DNA of 43,304 nucleotides from Deltaproteobacteria bacterium (GTDB lineage Bacteria; Myxococcota_A; Polyangia; Polyangiales; Polyangiaceae), in the NCBI GenBank assembly GCA_003235365.1, contig QJWJ01000034.1, positions 1 to 43,304 on the forward strand. The letters run 5' to 3'. The notes below the pieces were generated by a model. The model did no database searches and was not told the origin of the DNA. It saw nothing but the letters and a program-made list of their open reading frames with translations. Positions 26,477-35,008 of the stretch are shown here, piece by piece (the first letter of the stretch is position 1; each line of letters begins with the position of its first letter). Both the position numbers and the translations under genes were made by a program.

Positions 26477-26903
26477 AATCTTCTGAGGTCCTTTTGCCTC
26501 TATGGTTCTGAAATTGATTGCAGTAGCGACGTAATCGGACTGGTCGACTCGAAAGGTCGCGCACTGGTTGCGATCTCCAACCACCCGAAGCTTGATGCGT
26601 CAGCGAGGTCGGCCGGTTCCCGCAAATCTAGCCCCGCATCGCGGAAGACCGGGGCGCGGCGCAGCTTTCCCCCGAGCCGCGGTGAGTCGACCGCGCGGGT
26701 ACAACACCCCCGAGACGGTTGCAAACGCCGTTTATTCGGGTCACGCCCTGCCATCCGAAACGCTGACTCGCCATGGCCAAACTCGCCACTGCTGGATGTA
26801 ACCCGCGACCAAACGCGGAAGCAACTGAGCTTCCACCACGGCTTCGCTCCGAGCAACCATTGCTGGCTACTAGACTAGTCGTGCAGCGCAGCCGGAGCGC
26901 CTC
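26477..26903. other. Upstream region of the kinase operon
   Basis: Between the TetR gene's stop and the first kinase start, all on the minus strand. It should hold the operon promoter; I could not recognise a -35/-10 pair, a sigma-54 site or an inverted repeat. No gene is supported. Confidence 0.35.
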
Positions 26904-27539
26904 TCATCCGTCGATGCTCCTCCAGGCGAGCGCTGGAAGTGTTTCACGCAACTGGACCGGATGCAGGTCCTCGGCGCCAGCGAGCCAACGCCTCAGACCT
27001 TCATGCGCCGGTCCCAACAAAACGACGTCTAGCAACGCTGCGGGCCAGGGTGGGATTTTGCCGCGCTCAGTGAACTTCTGCACGTGGGCGAACGTCGGCG
27101 CGAGCGCGGATGCCTTGGCCTCCGCCAAACGATGGCGCGCAGCGTCGGACAAGGAGCAGCCGTCGATCGCCATCGCTTGGTACATGAATCGCCCTTGTTC
27201 AGGATTCTCGGCGATCCAATCGATGTGGGCTTCGACAAGTGCCAGCACTGCGCGCTTTGCGCTTCTGGTGCGCGTCACCCGGTCGTTGATGTGGGCAAAC
27301 AAGCGTTCGAAGACTCGGATCAGCAACGCCAGAATGATCTCATCGATGTCGGCGAACAAATTGTAGACCGAGGACGGGCTCGCGCCGGCCGCGCGACGAA
27401 TCTCCTCGATTCCGACCCGCCAGATGCCTTTGCGCCCGAAGCAATGCAGCGCCGCATCGAGGATTTCGTTGCGACGCTGTGCACCATCGCGCCGCCGCCG
27501 GGGCTGTGTCGTCAAGGTCATCCCGCCGAAGGTACTCAC
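26904..27539 (-). CDS. TetR family transcriptional regulator
   Basis: 211 residues. The GTG at 27539 is favoured by AAGG 8 nt upstream; an ATG at 27521 is the alternative. The N-terminal TetR fold shows NEILDAALHCFGRKGIWRVGIEEIRRAAGAS and the helix-turn-helix end SPSSVYNLFADIDEII. The C-terminal ~140 residues are helical and would bind a small ligand and dimerise. It is divergent from the SDR gene with 107 bp between starts; a perfect inverted repeat (27602-27616) lies there and is a likely operator. It probably represses the SDR gene and itself, the usual pattern for such pairs; the ligand is unknown. Confidence 0.9.
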   Translation of the reverse strand: MSTFGGMTLTTQPRRRRDGAQRRNEILDAALHCFGRKGIWRVGIEEIRRAAGASPSSVYNLFADIDEIILALLIRVFERLFAHINDRVTRTRSAKRAVLALVEAHIDWIAENPEQGRFMYQAMAIDGCSLSDAARHRLAEAKASALAPTFAHVQKFTERGKIPPWPAALLDVVLLGPAHEGLRRWLAGAEDLHPVQLRETLPALAWRSIDG

Positions 27540-27601
27540 AAATGCCGCCTTGCCCAGCGCGAGTCACAAAAACGGCAACAGCCGCCATGAGCGTTCTTAC
27601 T

Positions 27602-27616
27602 TGGAATGTTATTCCA
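27602..27616. promoter_or_regulatory. TetR operator candidate
   Basis: TGGAAT (27602-27607), GTT, ATTCCA (27611-27616): a perfect 6-3-6 inverted repeat between the divergent TetR and SDR starts, 30 bp before the SDR ATG. Size and symmetry fit a TetR-family dimer site. Confidence 0.55.
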
Positions 27617-27646
27617 TCTAGTGAGTTCTGGCGCTAGGCTCAGCAG

Positions 27647-28477
27647 ATGGATTGGATCATCACGGGCGCCTCGCGCGGAATCGGCCGTGCGTTGGCTGAA
27701 CAACTCGCCAACACGTGCGCAGCGGGCGAGCGCCTATTTGTCTTGGCGAGGGATCTGCCGGGCCTCCAGGCCATGGCGCAGCGACTGGGCCCCCGCGTCT
27801 CCGTACTCCCGATCCGCATCGATCTCTGCCAACAAGACGAAACATCCGCGGTCGGACGGCAACTGGCCGGTGAAGTCCGTCCCGGCGCAACGCTGATCCA
27901 CAACGCCGGCATCTGGCCGACGAAGAAGAAGCTCGTCGCAGGTGTCGAAGCCGCGTTCGCGACCAATTGCTTAGGCCCACTCTTGCTGCAGAAGCCCTTG
28001 TTGGAAGCTGGCAGGTTGGAACGGGTGGCAGTCGTCGGAGCGGGTCTGATGGTGAAGGGCCGATTCGATCCAAGACGGACACCGAGCGGCGACGATTTCT
28101 CCACATTCCGTACCTACTGCTCGACCAAGCTGGCTGGCGCGGCAGCCATACGCGAGACCGCACGACGGCATCCTCGTGTGCACTTCGTCGTCATGCACCC
28201 AGGAGTGGCAAACACGGCCTTGGGCGCTACCACAGGTCTGCTCGGGTGGATCCTCGAACGCGTCAAGCGCCGTTGGGACACTCCCGACGTCTGCGCTGAC
28301 CAGGTGCTGAGACTGTTGTCCGGGCCTCCGCCGCCAGCGCCCCCCGGGGAGGCGAGGTGGTACTTCGAACAAAAAGAGCAGCCCTGGCCAGAAGCGGTCG
28401 AGCACCAGCAACCGGGCGTCCTCGCCGCCGTCGAACGATGCCTGGGCGCGGGCTGGTTCGATGACAACACCGACTGA
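27647..28477 (+). CDS. Short-chain dehydrogenase/reductase family protein
   Basis: 276 residues with a Rossmann fold: TGASRGIG (6-13) for the dinucleotide, the Asp of RIDL near 59, NAG (86-88), Asn107, and the active-site pair Tyr157 and Lys161 in TYCSTKLAG. The usual catalytic Ser on the strand before Tyr is not apparent: the equivalent stretch reads RVAVVGAGLMVKG. This may alter or remove ordinary oxidoreductase activity. The layout (insert with DPRRTPSGDD, then PGVANTALG) resembles the retinol-dehydrogenase/WWOX-like SDR group. Divergent from the TetR gene that probably controls it. The ribosome-binding site is weak. A 20-bp palindrome ends the unit. Confidence 0.85.
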   Translation: MDWIITGASRGIGRALAEQLANTCAAGERLFVLARDLPGLQAMAQRLGPRVSVLPIRIDLCQQDETSAVGRQLAGEVRPGATLIHNAGIWPTKKKLVAGVEAAFATNCLGPLLLQKPLLEAGRLERVAVVGAGLMVKGRFDPRRTPSGDDFSTFRTYCSTKLAGAAAIRETARRHPRVHFVVMHPGVANTALGATTGLLGWILERVKRRWDTPDVCADQVLRLLSGPPPPAPPGEARWYFEQKEQPWPEAVEHQQPGVLAAVERCLGAGWFDDNTD

Positions 28478-28502
28478 CACCCGAAACATGCGGCTAGCAA
28501 AA

Positions 28503-28522
28503 CACGTCGGGTACCCGACGTG
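28503..28522 (+). terminator. Palindromic hairpin after the SDR gene
   Basis: CACGTCGG (28503-28510), GTAC, CCGACGTG (28515-28522): a perfect 8-bp stem with a 4-nt loop, 26 bp past the SDR stop. No U tract follows. Confidence 0.5.
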
Positions 28523-28870
28523 CGTTCACCCTCTCGAAGTCGAGGCTGTGCCCAGCCGCCAGCGGTCGCGCGACATCGCGAAGAGGCGCTGTGCCACTCG
28601 ATGAAGTTGGTGCGTGTTCTGGTACCGGCAGATTGAATGGCCGCTGCACGCTCTGACACCGAGATGCGAATCGAGTCCCGTGCTTCCAGCAACAGACCCC
28701 GCGAACCTCTCGACGTCATGAGCTGTGGTTGCAGAACACCACACCCGTGGCTAGTGTCATACCAGCAATAGATGCGATACCCGACGCAGGCTGTGCGCAG
28801 TTGGTCTGTCGGCGCGGTGACTTCGGAATCGACGAGAGCCGTTCCGCCGTCCCCGCCGCCGCTCATGAAT

Positions 28871-28887
28871 CTGGCACGGCTATTGCT
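28871..28887 (+). promoter_or_regulatory. Consensus sigma-54 (-24/-12) promoter
   Basis: CTGGCACGGCTATTGCT matches YTGGCACGRNNNTTGCW at every position. The GG (28873-28874) and GC (28885-28886) are separated by exactly 10 nt. Transcription would start near 28898, giving a ~70-nt leader before the DUF2934 start. Sigma-54 promoters need an enhancer-binding activator; none is encoded in the window. Confidence 0.8.
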
Positions 28888-28938
28888 TCGGGCGCGCATG
28901 AGAGTCAGTCTAGAACCGCCCGATACGTGAAAATCCGT

Positions 28939-28963
28939 CGGTTCCGTCCTCAGAAAGGAACCG
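28939..28963 (+). promoter_or_regulatory. Leader hairpin sequestering the ribosome-binding site
   Basis: CGGTTCC (28939-28945) pairs with GGAACCG (28957-28963) over an 11-nt loop. The Shine-Dalgarno AAAGGA (28954-28959) lies half in the loop and half in the stem. Folding would limit ribosome access to the ATG at 28969. This could give thermometer-like or protein-controlled translation. Confidence 0.5.
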
Positions 28964-28968
28964 GACTC

Positions 28969-29235
28969 ATGAACAAATTCGAACACAACCCTCCAACGGA
29001 AACCGAGATTCGGGAGCTCGCGCATCACCTTTGGCACGAGCGAGGTTGCCCGCAGGGATCACCCGAAGTCGATTGGTTCGCGGCGCTGTTTCAACTCGAA
29101 GCCAACGCGACACTCCGCCGCGCCCAAGGGCGAAGGGAGCGCGGCGACGCTGAGCCGCTGTCAGCACATCCGTCATGGCGCTCGGGTCGACAGGCCCAAG
29201 ACTCCAACGACGACCTCGCCATCAGCCTCCAGTGA
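28969..29235 (+). CDS. DUF2934 domain protein
   Basis: 88 residues. The ATG at 28969 follows AAAGGA by 9 nt. Residues 13-44 (EIRELAHHLWHERGCPQG, SPEVDWFAALFQLE) match DUF2934, a short helical motif of unknown function found in small proteins. The rest is polar and probably disordered. It has its own consensus sigma-54 promoter and a hairpin over the ribosome-binding site, implying tight, signal-dependent expression. It converges on the leucyl aminopeptidase gene. Confidence 0.85.
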   Translation: MNKFEHNPPTETEIRELAHHLWHERGCPQGSPEVDWFAALFQLEANATLRRAQGRRERGDAEPLSAHPSWRSGRQAQDSNDDLAISLQ

Positions 29236-29236
29236 C

Positions 29237-29260
29237 TGCGGCGGCGCCTGCGCCGCTGCA
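29237..29260. terminator. Hairpin between convergent genes
   Basis: TGCGGCGGCGC (29237-29247) pairs with GCGCCGCTGCA (29250-29260), an 11-bp GC-rich stem with one G-U pair and a minimal loop. It starts 2 bp after the DUF2934 stop and ends 48 bp from the aminopeptidase stop. No U tract. Confidence 0.5.
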
Positions 29261-29307
29261 AGTTTGGATCCCCGGCGAAACCATCGCAACAGTTTCGTGA
29301 CCTGCTC

Positions 29308-30696
29308 TCAGCGACCGTAGCGGCTCTCGAGCATGTCGACGATGGCGCGCACCCCGAATACCTCGCCACCCACTGGACGCCCGGGTTGCGCCGTCAGATT
29401 GTAGGCCATCGTGTCGATGTGCATCCAAGGGATGCCATCGCTCACGAACTCCTTCAGGAACAGAGCCGCAGTAATCGCCCCGGCGTACGGCCCGGGCGAT
29501 ATGTTGGACAAGTCGGCAACCTTGCTGTCGAGGCTACTGCGATAAGCAGCGAACAACGGCAACCTCCACAACGGGTCGTGCACGCGTTCACCCGATTCGA
29601 GCAATTCCGTCGCCGACGTGTCGTCATTGCAGAACAGCGCGGGCAAGCTCGTACCCAACGCAACCCGTGCGGCGCCCGTCAACGTCGCTACGTCGATCAG
29701 CAGCTCGGGCGAATCCTCACACGCCTCAGCCAGTGCATCGCTGAGGATCAAACGTCCTTCGGCATCGGTATGGCCCACTTCGACGGTCAGTCCCTTGCGG
29801 GTATTGAGTACGTCCAGCGGTCGAAAAGCATTGCCGCTCACGCTGTTCTCGACTGCCGGCACGAGCACGCGCAGGCGAACCTTGATGCGAAGTTCCATGA
29901 TCGCACGGGCCACGGCTAGAACCGTCGCAGCGCCGCCCATGTCCTTCTTCATGAGCTTCATCGATTCAGCGGGTTTGATGTCGAGCCCCCCCGTATCGAA
30001 ACACACGCCCTTGCCGACCAGGGTTACGCGGGGGTGCTTCTTGTCGCCCCACACGATGTCTATCAAGCGTGGCGGGCGCGACGACGCTCGGCCAACTGCG
30101 TGCACGGCCGGGTAGTTCTGCGCCAACAGGTCTTCACCCACGACCTGACGCAGCGTCGCGGAAAACTCCGTTGCGATGTCTTTGGCGACAGCCGCGAGTT
30201 CTGCAGGACCCATGTCTTCCGCAGGAACGTTGATGAGATCGCGGCCGAGAACGATTGCTTTTGCCAATGCCGTCACGTAGTCGGGATCGGCGCCCCGCGG
30301 CCAGACGAGCTCTGAATAGGTGCGTTCACCGCGCTTGTACCGAGCAAACTGGTACGTCCCCAATGCCCAACCCAGCGATAGAGCATTGGCGGCGTTGCGG
30401 TCGACGTCGGCATCCAAGAAATAGCGCCCCTTGGGTAACGCCCCGGGGAGTTTGGCGAGTTGCCACGGATCGAAATGCTTGGACGCCCCGACCAACACGC
30501 GCGCAATCGAACCATCCTTGTCGGGTACCACGCAAGTCGTTCCGGCCGTTGCCTTGAACTTGAGAGCATTAACCCAAGTGTTGACCATCTTGGGCTGCGA
30601 CTTGAGCCACGTTTTCAACCCGGCGTTGCCCTTCACGAGGGAGAGCGGAATGGTGCTCGGCGTACGCTTGGAAACCAGATACTTCGACAAAGGCAT
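29308..30696 (-). CDS. Leucyl aminopeptidase family protein (peptidase M17)
   Basis: 462 residues from ATG 30696; an in-frame TTG at 30738 gives 14 more residues but lacks a ribosome-binding site. It removes N-terminal residues from peptides in the cytosol, with two metal ions, usually as a hexamer. The C-terminal catalytic domain shows GKGVCFDTGGLDIKP with Lys229 and Asp234, MKKDMGGAA, NSVSGNAFRPLDVL, and HTDAEGRLIL (309-318) with the metal-binding Asp and Glu and the catalytic Arg. The first residue of the usual NTDAEGR signature is His here. The short N-terminal domain matches the ~460-residue subgroup rather than the ~500-residue E. coli PepA. Confidence 0.92.
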   Translation of the reverse strand: MPLSKYLVSKRTPSTIPLSLVKGNAGLKTWLKSQPKMVNTWVNALKFKATAGTTCVVPDKDGSIARVLVGASKHFDPWQLAKLPGALPKGRYFLDADVDRNAANALSLGWALGTYQFARYKRGERTYSELVWPRGADPDYVTALAKAIVLGRDLINVPAEDMGPAELAAVAKDIATEFSATLRQVVGEDLLAQNYPAVHAVGRASSRPPRLIDIVWGDKKHPRVTLVGKGVCFDTGGLDIKPAESMKLMKKDMGGAATVLAVARAIMELRIKVRLRVLVPAVENSVSGNAFRPLDVLNTRKGLTVEVGHTDAEGRLILSDALAEACEDSPELLIDVATLTGAARVALGTSLPALFCNDDTSATELLESGERVHDPLWRLPLFAAYRSSLDSKVADLSNISPGPYAGAITAALFLKEFVSDGIPWMHIDTMAYNLTAQPGRPVGGEVFGVRAIVDMLESRYGR

Positions 30697-31031
30697 GCCT
30701 CCGACGCGGAGTCTCTTGTGATCACCACGCAAAGTCAAACACGCGCGAGCATCGACTGCGCAGGCGGTTCTTCGACCAGCGAATCAACCGCCTTCGCAGA
30801 TGCGTTGCATGGCGGGTACGCGAACACATTCGGACACAGTAGACGTCATTGGGGCCGGGCGTGCATCGCCCCGACGGCGACGGCATATCCGCACTCGGCA
30901 ACCACGGGGCGGTGGGGTGTCCACCTCATCGCTCGACGAGGCGGCAGGTTTCGCCACCGAACATCGCGGGCAACGACTCGCCAGCCTGCGGACAACGCGA
31001 CTACGTCAAGTTGAAAACGGCTACTCGACGC
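30697..31031. other. Intergenic region upstream of the aminopeptidase gene
   Basis: Between two leftward genes. I see no gene, hairpin or clear promoter motif; the aminopeptidase promoter must be here or further upstream. Confidence 0.3.
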
Positions 31032-32225
31032 TCAAGGAGTGCCAACGGGATCGTCCGGAATCGGACCGAGCGGCGTGAACGAATCTGGCGGGATGGGGTC
31101 AGGCGGCGGAGAGCGGCGGGGTGGATTCGCACTCGGCGGTGAGGGAGCTGTCTGGGGCGTGCTTTGGTTGGACGGCTGGGGTTTCGGAGGGGTCGGTCCG
31201 GCCGACGCTGCAGCTGGAGGGCCTTGTGGAGTACCCGGAGCCGGCGATTTCCGAACGCCGCCGGGCTGACTTTGCGCCTTGTCCGACGAGTGAGAACGCG
31301 ATTGGTAGTTCGGACACATCATGTACCGCCGCTCGATGTCTCGGCAGGTTTCCTCGCTGAGACGCCGCTCGGCAGGAAGCACGGCGGGGACGACGTCGTC
31401 CCAGTGATAGATCAGCCCGAGACCCACCTGGCCAATGAAGACCCCGTCGAAGTAAGAGCCGAAACTCGTCGCCATCGCCGTAGCGCTGACGTCAAACGAC
31501 TCGCCGAGATGCAGCAGCGCCTGGAGGCCACCACGAAGCGTGACGTGCGTCGAAAACCGCAGGTCGACGCTCTTCTGAAGCACTCGACGAATGTCTTCGC
31601 GCGTGAGCAACGTGATGTCGTCGGTATTGTCCGCGGTGTCTAGCTCGTCGATCCGCGCCTCGATGGTTTCCGTGAAGTCGAGCTCCGAGATCATCGTATC
31701 GAGGTTGATGTTCGGAGCAATCTCGACCCACGGGGAGAGGACCAGCCACGGCGTCGGCGCGAGTGACGATCCGACGCCGATCGCCAAAGGGACAGTCAGG
31801 AAGTTCTCGGGTCCGCTGACCGCAGCCATCGGCACGACTCCAACGTACAAGTTCAGAGTCGCTTTCGGCACTCCGTTGATGAAACGCGACGACAGGGGGA
31901 TGCTGAACACACCGGTACCGCTCGCCGCAGCACCGTGCAGCATCAGTTGGTCGGGGTCGGGTTTCAGTTGAAGGTAGTGCGCACCGAATTGCGCGCTGAA
32001 GTTACCGCTCGTCGACGTAAAGTTGGCGTTGTAGCTAAACACACGCGACGTCCCCTGAAACAGCAGGCCGTCGCGGTAGGCGAGCACCACTGACGAGCCG
32101 CGAGTGTCGAACGTCGAGACCGCGTCGGGGTGAGTGCCAGGCAAAGCGGGGGCAAGCCGCACTGCAAACAAGCCACTCGAAACCGCAACGACAGCCCACC
32201 AGCGTTTCACCACACGATCGCCCAT
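31032..32225 (-). CDS. Predicted outer-membrane or periplasmic beta-rich protein with Pro-rich tail
   Basis: 397 residues from ATG 32225, which has GGGAGA about 9 nt upstream. A signal peptide runs to about APALPG. Residues ~35-290 alternate short amphipathic beta strands (SVVLAYRDGLLFQG, NFSAQFGAHYLQLKP, GVFIGQVGLGLIYHWDD), as in an outer-membrane barrel. A helical stretch (EIAPNINLDTMISEL, TREDIRRVLQKSVD) interrupts the strands. A Cys pair follows (CRDIERRYMMC). The last ~95 residues are Pro/Ser-rich and probably extended. I recognise no named family. It may be a structural surface protein; no export partner lies nearby. Confidence 0.7.
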   Translation of the reverse strand: MGDRVVKRWWAVVAVSSGLFAVRLAPALPGTHPDAVSTFDTRGSSVVLAYRDGLLFQGTSRVFSYNANFTSTSGNFSAQFGAHYLQLKPDPDQLMLHGAAASGTGVFSIPLSSRFINGVPKATLNLYVGVVPMAAVSGPENFLTVPLAIGVGSSLAPTPWLVLSPWVEIAPNINLDTMISELDFTETIEARIDELDTADNTDDITLLTREDIRRVLQKSVDLRFSTHVTLRGGLQALLHLGESFDVSATAMATSFGSYFDGVFIGQVGLGLIYHWDDVVPAVLPAERRLSEETCRDIERRYMMCPNYQSRSHSSDKAQSQPGGVRKSPAPGTPQGPPAAASAGPTPPKPQPSNQSTPQTAPSPPSANPPRRSPPPDPIPPDSFTPLGPIPDDPVGTP

Positions 32226-32668
32226 CACGACAGATCTCCCGGTTTCGAACATCGCTGTGCGCGCTCACGTTCTCGTCCGATCATTGAGCACCCTTGGCGG
32301 TTTACGGCATCTGGCAGGTCCGAATAAGAAGCGAACCCCAAATCGTGACGGCATCGTATCGGCCACCGACCGCAAGCTTCGGCCCGACGCACTGCTGGTG
32401 ACGCTTTTTCGATCGTGCCTCTCCCTTGGCGCTTGACGAGCGATAGTCACGGCTCGGTTCACTGCAACCCGAACCCGCCGTTCGATGCAGCGTCGCCAGC
32501 ATAGCTCGAACGGACACCGATGGCCCAGCCTGCCACGAACAGATCGACTCATCCCACCTGTAGGTTTCGCAATTCACACCCCGACGAAGGCGATGACGAA
32601 CGCCACTCCTCGGTTCCCAATTTGCCCGTCGACCGAATTGGGCCGCGCCGGGGCGTTGTGCGAAGAAG
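32226..32668. other. Intergenic region between the beta-rich protein and glyS-like genes
   Basis: Both neighbours read leftward. I see no supported gene, RNA or strong hairpin. It should contain the promoter for the beta-rich protein. Confidence 0.3.
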
Positions 32669-34489
32669 TCAGTCGTGTTCGGAACCGACAACGGGTGGAG
32701 CTTCCTCAGCCATCTCCTCGAGCTCCGCTCCACCGTCGTCGGCAATAGCCGGCACAGCCACTCCGCGATCATACGCCGCAGCGATCGCGGCAACACGTAG
32801 CGCCAGCTGGTGGGGGGCGAGCGGCGATCCGCTCGAGCAGGCATGCACGACGCTGGCGGGATAGGACTGTGACAGGATCCCCCGAAGCCGATGCTCGAAG
32901 AAGCTGCGCAGACGATGGGCCACGTCGTCAGCGGTCAGATCCAGCGCGACGTCACTGAACTCAGCGTACGCTAGAGATACAGCATCATCCAACCTCAGAT
33001 CCATGCGGTGCTCGATCAGCGTCCGCAGCAATCCAATCGCCGCCGATCGCAGGCCCAACGGATCTGCGCTCCCCATGGGCATGATGTTGATCGCACAGCA
33101 GCCGACGATCGTGTCCAAGCGGTCAGCAATGCCCAGCAACGCCGCAATGGGTGACCGGGCGATCGGGTCGTCGTCCGCTGCGGGCAAGCGATGCTGAGCG
33201 ATGGCGTCTGCAACCTCCACCGCAACTCCCGACCCCAACGCATAGACGCGCCCGGCCTCTCCAACCAACTCGGGAAACTGAGCGACCAACTGCGTTGCCA
33301 AGTCGCACTTGCACAGGGTTGCTGCGTGATGAGCCAAGCCTCGCTCGGCCTCACCATGACTCAGAGCGAGGCCCAGCTTTTCCACCAATCCAACCAGCCG
33401 TGTCACTTTTTGCGCGTAGCTGCCAAGCCGAGGGTGGTACGGCACGGCCTCGAGCATGGAGCAGCATTGGCCGAAAGGAAGTCGTACGTCCATTTCGAGG
33501 CATTGCCGTGCGGAAGCGCATTGGGCTCGCAGTTCGTCTTCGTAGCGACGGGAGACCGTGTCGAAATCGTCAGCGGCGTCCACGACGACGAGCACGGCCG
33601 AAAGCCGACGGCCCATAGCGTCGCGAACGCCAAACGCGTGCCGATGCCGCGCCACGAGTCGTCCAACGACCACATCCGGCAACGACTCGATCTGTGGGCC
33701 GATGTCGACGAGCGCCACGTGTGGCTTCTCGAAGACCCATGCCGCCGCGTCGAGGGACCGATCATCTACGATGAGTTCACCCCCCACATCGTGGGCCGCC
33801 TCGCTCAGCGACTGCCGTAGCGATGCTCGCCGTTCATCGACGTGGAGCATCGTCCCTCGCGCTTCGAGGAGCGTGCGATAGTCGTTGGCGCGGGGAACGA
33901 CTATCCCCTCGGAAGGGACGACTGAACGTTGGTAGCTCACGTTCGAGGCAACCGTGCCGGCAATCTCGAAAGGCACGACCACTTCGCCATACAGGGCGAG
34001 CAACCAGCGCAACGGAACCGATTGAGGCGCCGCACCGGGCAAACCAGCGGCGGGGGGATTCGACGTAACCTCCTTGCACAACCTGACGAGCAGTTCTGGC
34101 AAGAGGGACGACGTGTCGCGACCTTTCTCGCACGGCTTCGCCGCGGCGTAGGCACCACGGGATGTCTGCACCACGTGGAGCTCTCGAACAGCTACTCCCG
34201 CCTTTCGCGCAAAATTCGCTGCCGCGCGTGTTGGACTACCTCTCGAGTCGAACGCAACGGGCGCGGGTGGACCGATCAACTCCGCATCGAGGTCGAGTTG
34301 CCGTTCAGCAAGTCCCGAGGCACCGACCACTAATCGTCGCGAGCTACCGGTTGCCCAGATGTCGCCGAATGGCACGCGCAGACGCCGCAGCTCCTCACGC
34401 AGTAGTCTCGGCAACGCCGAGACCGCGGCTGCAACGGAAACCGCTGGCAAATCATGCACACCGACTTCCAGCAACAAGTCCCGGGCCAT
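32669..34489 (-). CDS. glyS: Glycyl-tRNA synthetase beta subunit, short and divergent
   Basis: 606 residues against ~690 for typical GlyS. In the alpha2-beta2 enzyme the beta chain binds tRNA-Gly while the alpha chain (GlyQ) makes the aminoacyl-adenylate. GlyS landmarks are LLLEVGVHDLPA, SSRRLVVGASGLAERQ, GPPAPVAFDSRGSPT, LGSYAQKVTRL, KCDLATQLVAQFPELVGEAG, IADRLDTIVGC and GSADPLGLRSAAIGLLRTLIE (473-493). The usual KSMRW...FVRPIRW block is reduced to QSVPLRWLLALYG. The C-terminal DALR anticodon-binding domain is shortened, ending in an acidic tail. No glyQ is in the window. It may be a divergent true subunit or a paralogue. It is divergent from yacG. Confidence 0.8.
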   Translation of the reverse strand: MARDLLLEVGVHDLPAVSVAAAVSALPRLLREELRRLRVPFGDIWATGSSRRLVVGASGLAERQLDLDAELIGPPAPVAFDSRGSPTRAAANFARKAGVAVRELHVVQTSRGAYAAAKPCEKGRDTSSLLPELLVRLCKEVTSNPPAAGLPGAAPQSVPLRWLLALYGEVVVPFEIAGTVASNVSYQRSVVPSEGIVVPRANDYRTLLEARGTMLHVDERRASLRQSLSEAAHDVGGELIVDDRSLDAAAWVFEKPHVALVDIGPQIESLPDVVVGRLVARHRHAFGVRDAMGRRLSAVLVVVDAADDFDTVSRRYEDELRAQCASARQCLEMDVRLPFGQCCSMLEAVPYHPRLGSYAQKVTRLVGLVEKLGLALSHGEAERGLAHHAATLCKCDLATQLVAQFPELVGEAGRVYALGSGVAVEVADAIAQHRLPAADDDPIARSPIAALLGIADRLDTIVGCCAINIMPMGSADPLGLRSAAIGLLRTLIEHRMDLRLDDAVSLAYAEFSDVALDLTADDVAHRLRSFFEHRLRGILSQSYPASVVHACSSGSPLAPHQLALRVAAIAAAYDRGVAVPAIADDGGAELEEMAEEAPPVVGSEHD

Positions 34490-34643
34490 CGATCGCTCAC
34501 CCTATCACGGCACCATGCCGCTCGACAGTGGCGGCAGGATCGGACAATATCCCGTGATTTCAGATGTTTATGAAGCTTCCGCGGAGCGCGATCGAAAACC
34601 CTACTGGACGCCGCAAGCGAATCGCGGTTTGTAGTGCCAAGCC

Positions 34644-34808
34644 ATGCGGATCGTGTGCCCCACCTGCCGAAAGGTCATCGAAGATGCTCCCGACGACTTC
34701 GAGGCCCGTCCGTTTTGCTCGATGCGCTGCAAACTGGCAGATTTATCGAACTGGCTAAACGAAGCCTACAAGGTCTCCAGACCCGTCGACGAAACGGACC
34801 TCGAGTGA
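34644..34808 (+). CDS. yacG: DNA gyrase inhibitor YacG (zinc-binding)
   Basis: 54 residues, too short for routine ORF thresholds. The sequence has the YacG four-Cys zinc site, CPTC (5-8) and FCSMRC (24-29), followed by KLADLSNWLNEAYK, which matches the family's DLxxWxxExY motif. Length is normal for the family (~60). In E. coli the protein binds GyrB and blocks DNA binding by gyrase. The start ATG lacks a strong ribosome-binding site. It lies 155 bp from the divergent glyS start. Confidence 0.9.
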   Translation: MRIVCPTCRKVIEDAPDDFEARPFCSMRCKLADLSNWLNEAYKVSRPVDETDLE

Positions 34809-35008
34809 AAAGCGGCCTCGCCCTGCTCGCCCCTTAGGGTGACCCTCGCCAACGCTCCCCGATTGGGAACGAGAGGTGACGCACTCCCGAACCAGGGACT
34901 GGTCGACAATTTCGTTCACCGAACCTACGTTCACGAACTACCCGCCAATCACGCCCCCTGCCCACACCGCGCGTTCCCCCAGAACCCTCAGCAAACTCGA
35001 GTGCTCTC

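Larger units (their letters stand above)
28478..28968. other. Intergenic region with SDR terminator and sigma-54 promoter
   Basis: No gene is supported. It holds the SDR hairpin (28503-28522), a consensus sigma-54 promoter (28871-28887) and the hairpin over the next ribosome-binding site (28939-28963). I looked for upstream enhancer palindromes between 28523 and 28870 and saw none that were clear. Confidence 0.5.

Noticed and set aside
28114..29037. 307-codon minus-strand frame across the SDR/DUF2934 gap
   Set aside because: It lies opposite the SDR gene and the sigma-54 promoter, with low-complexity text and no domain.
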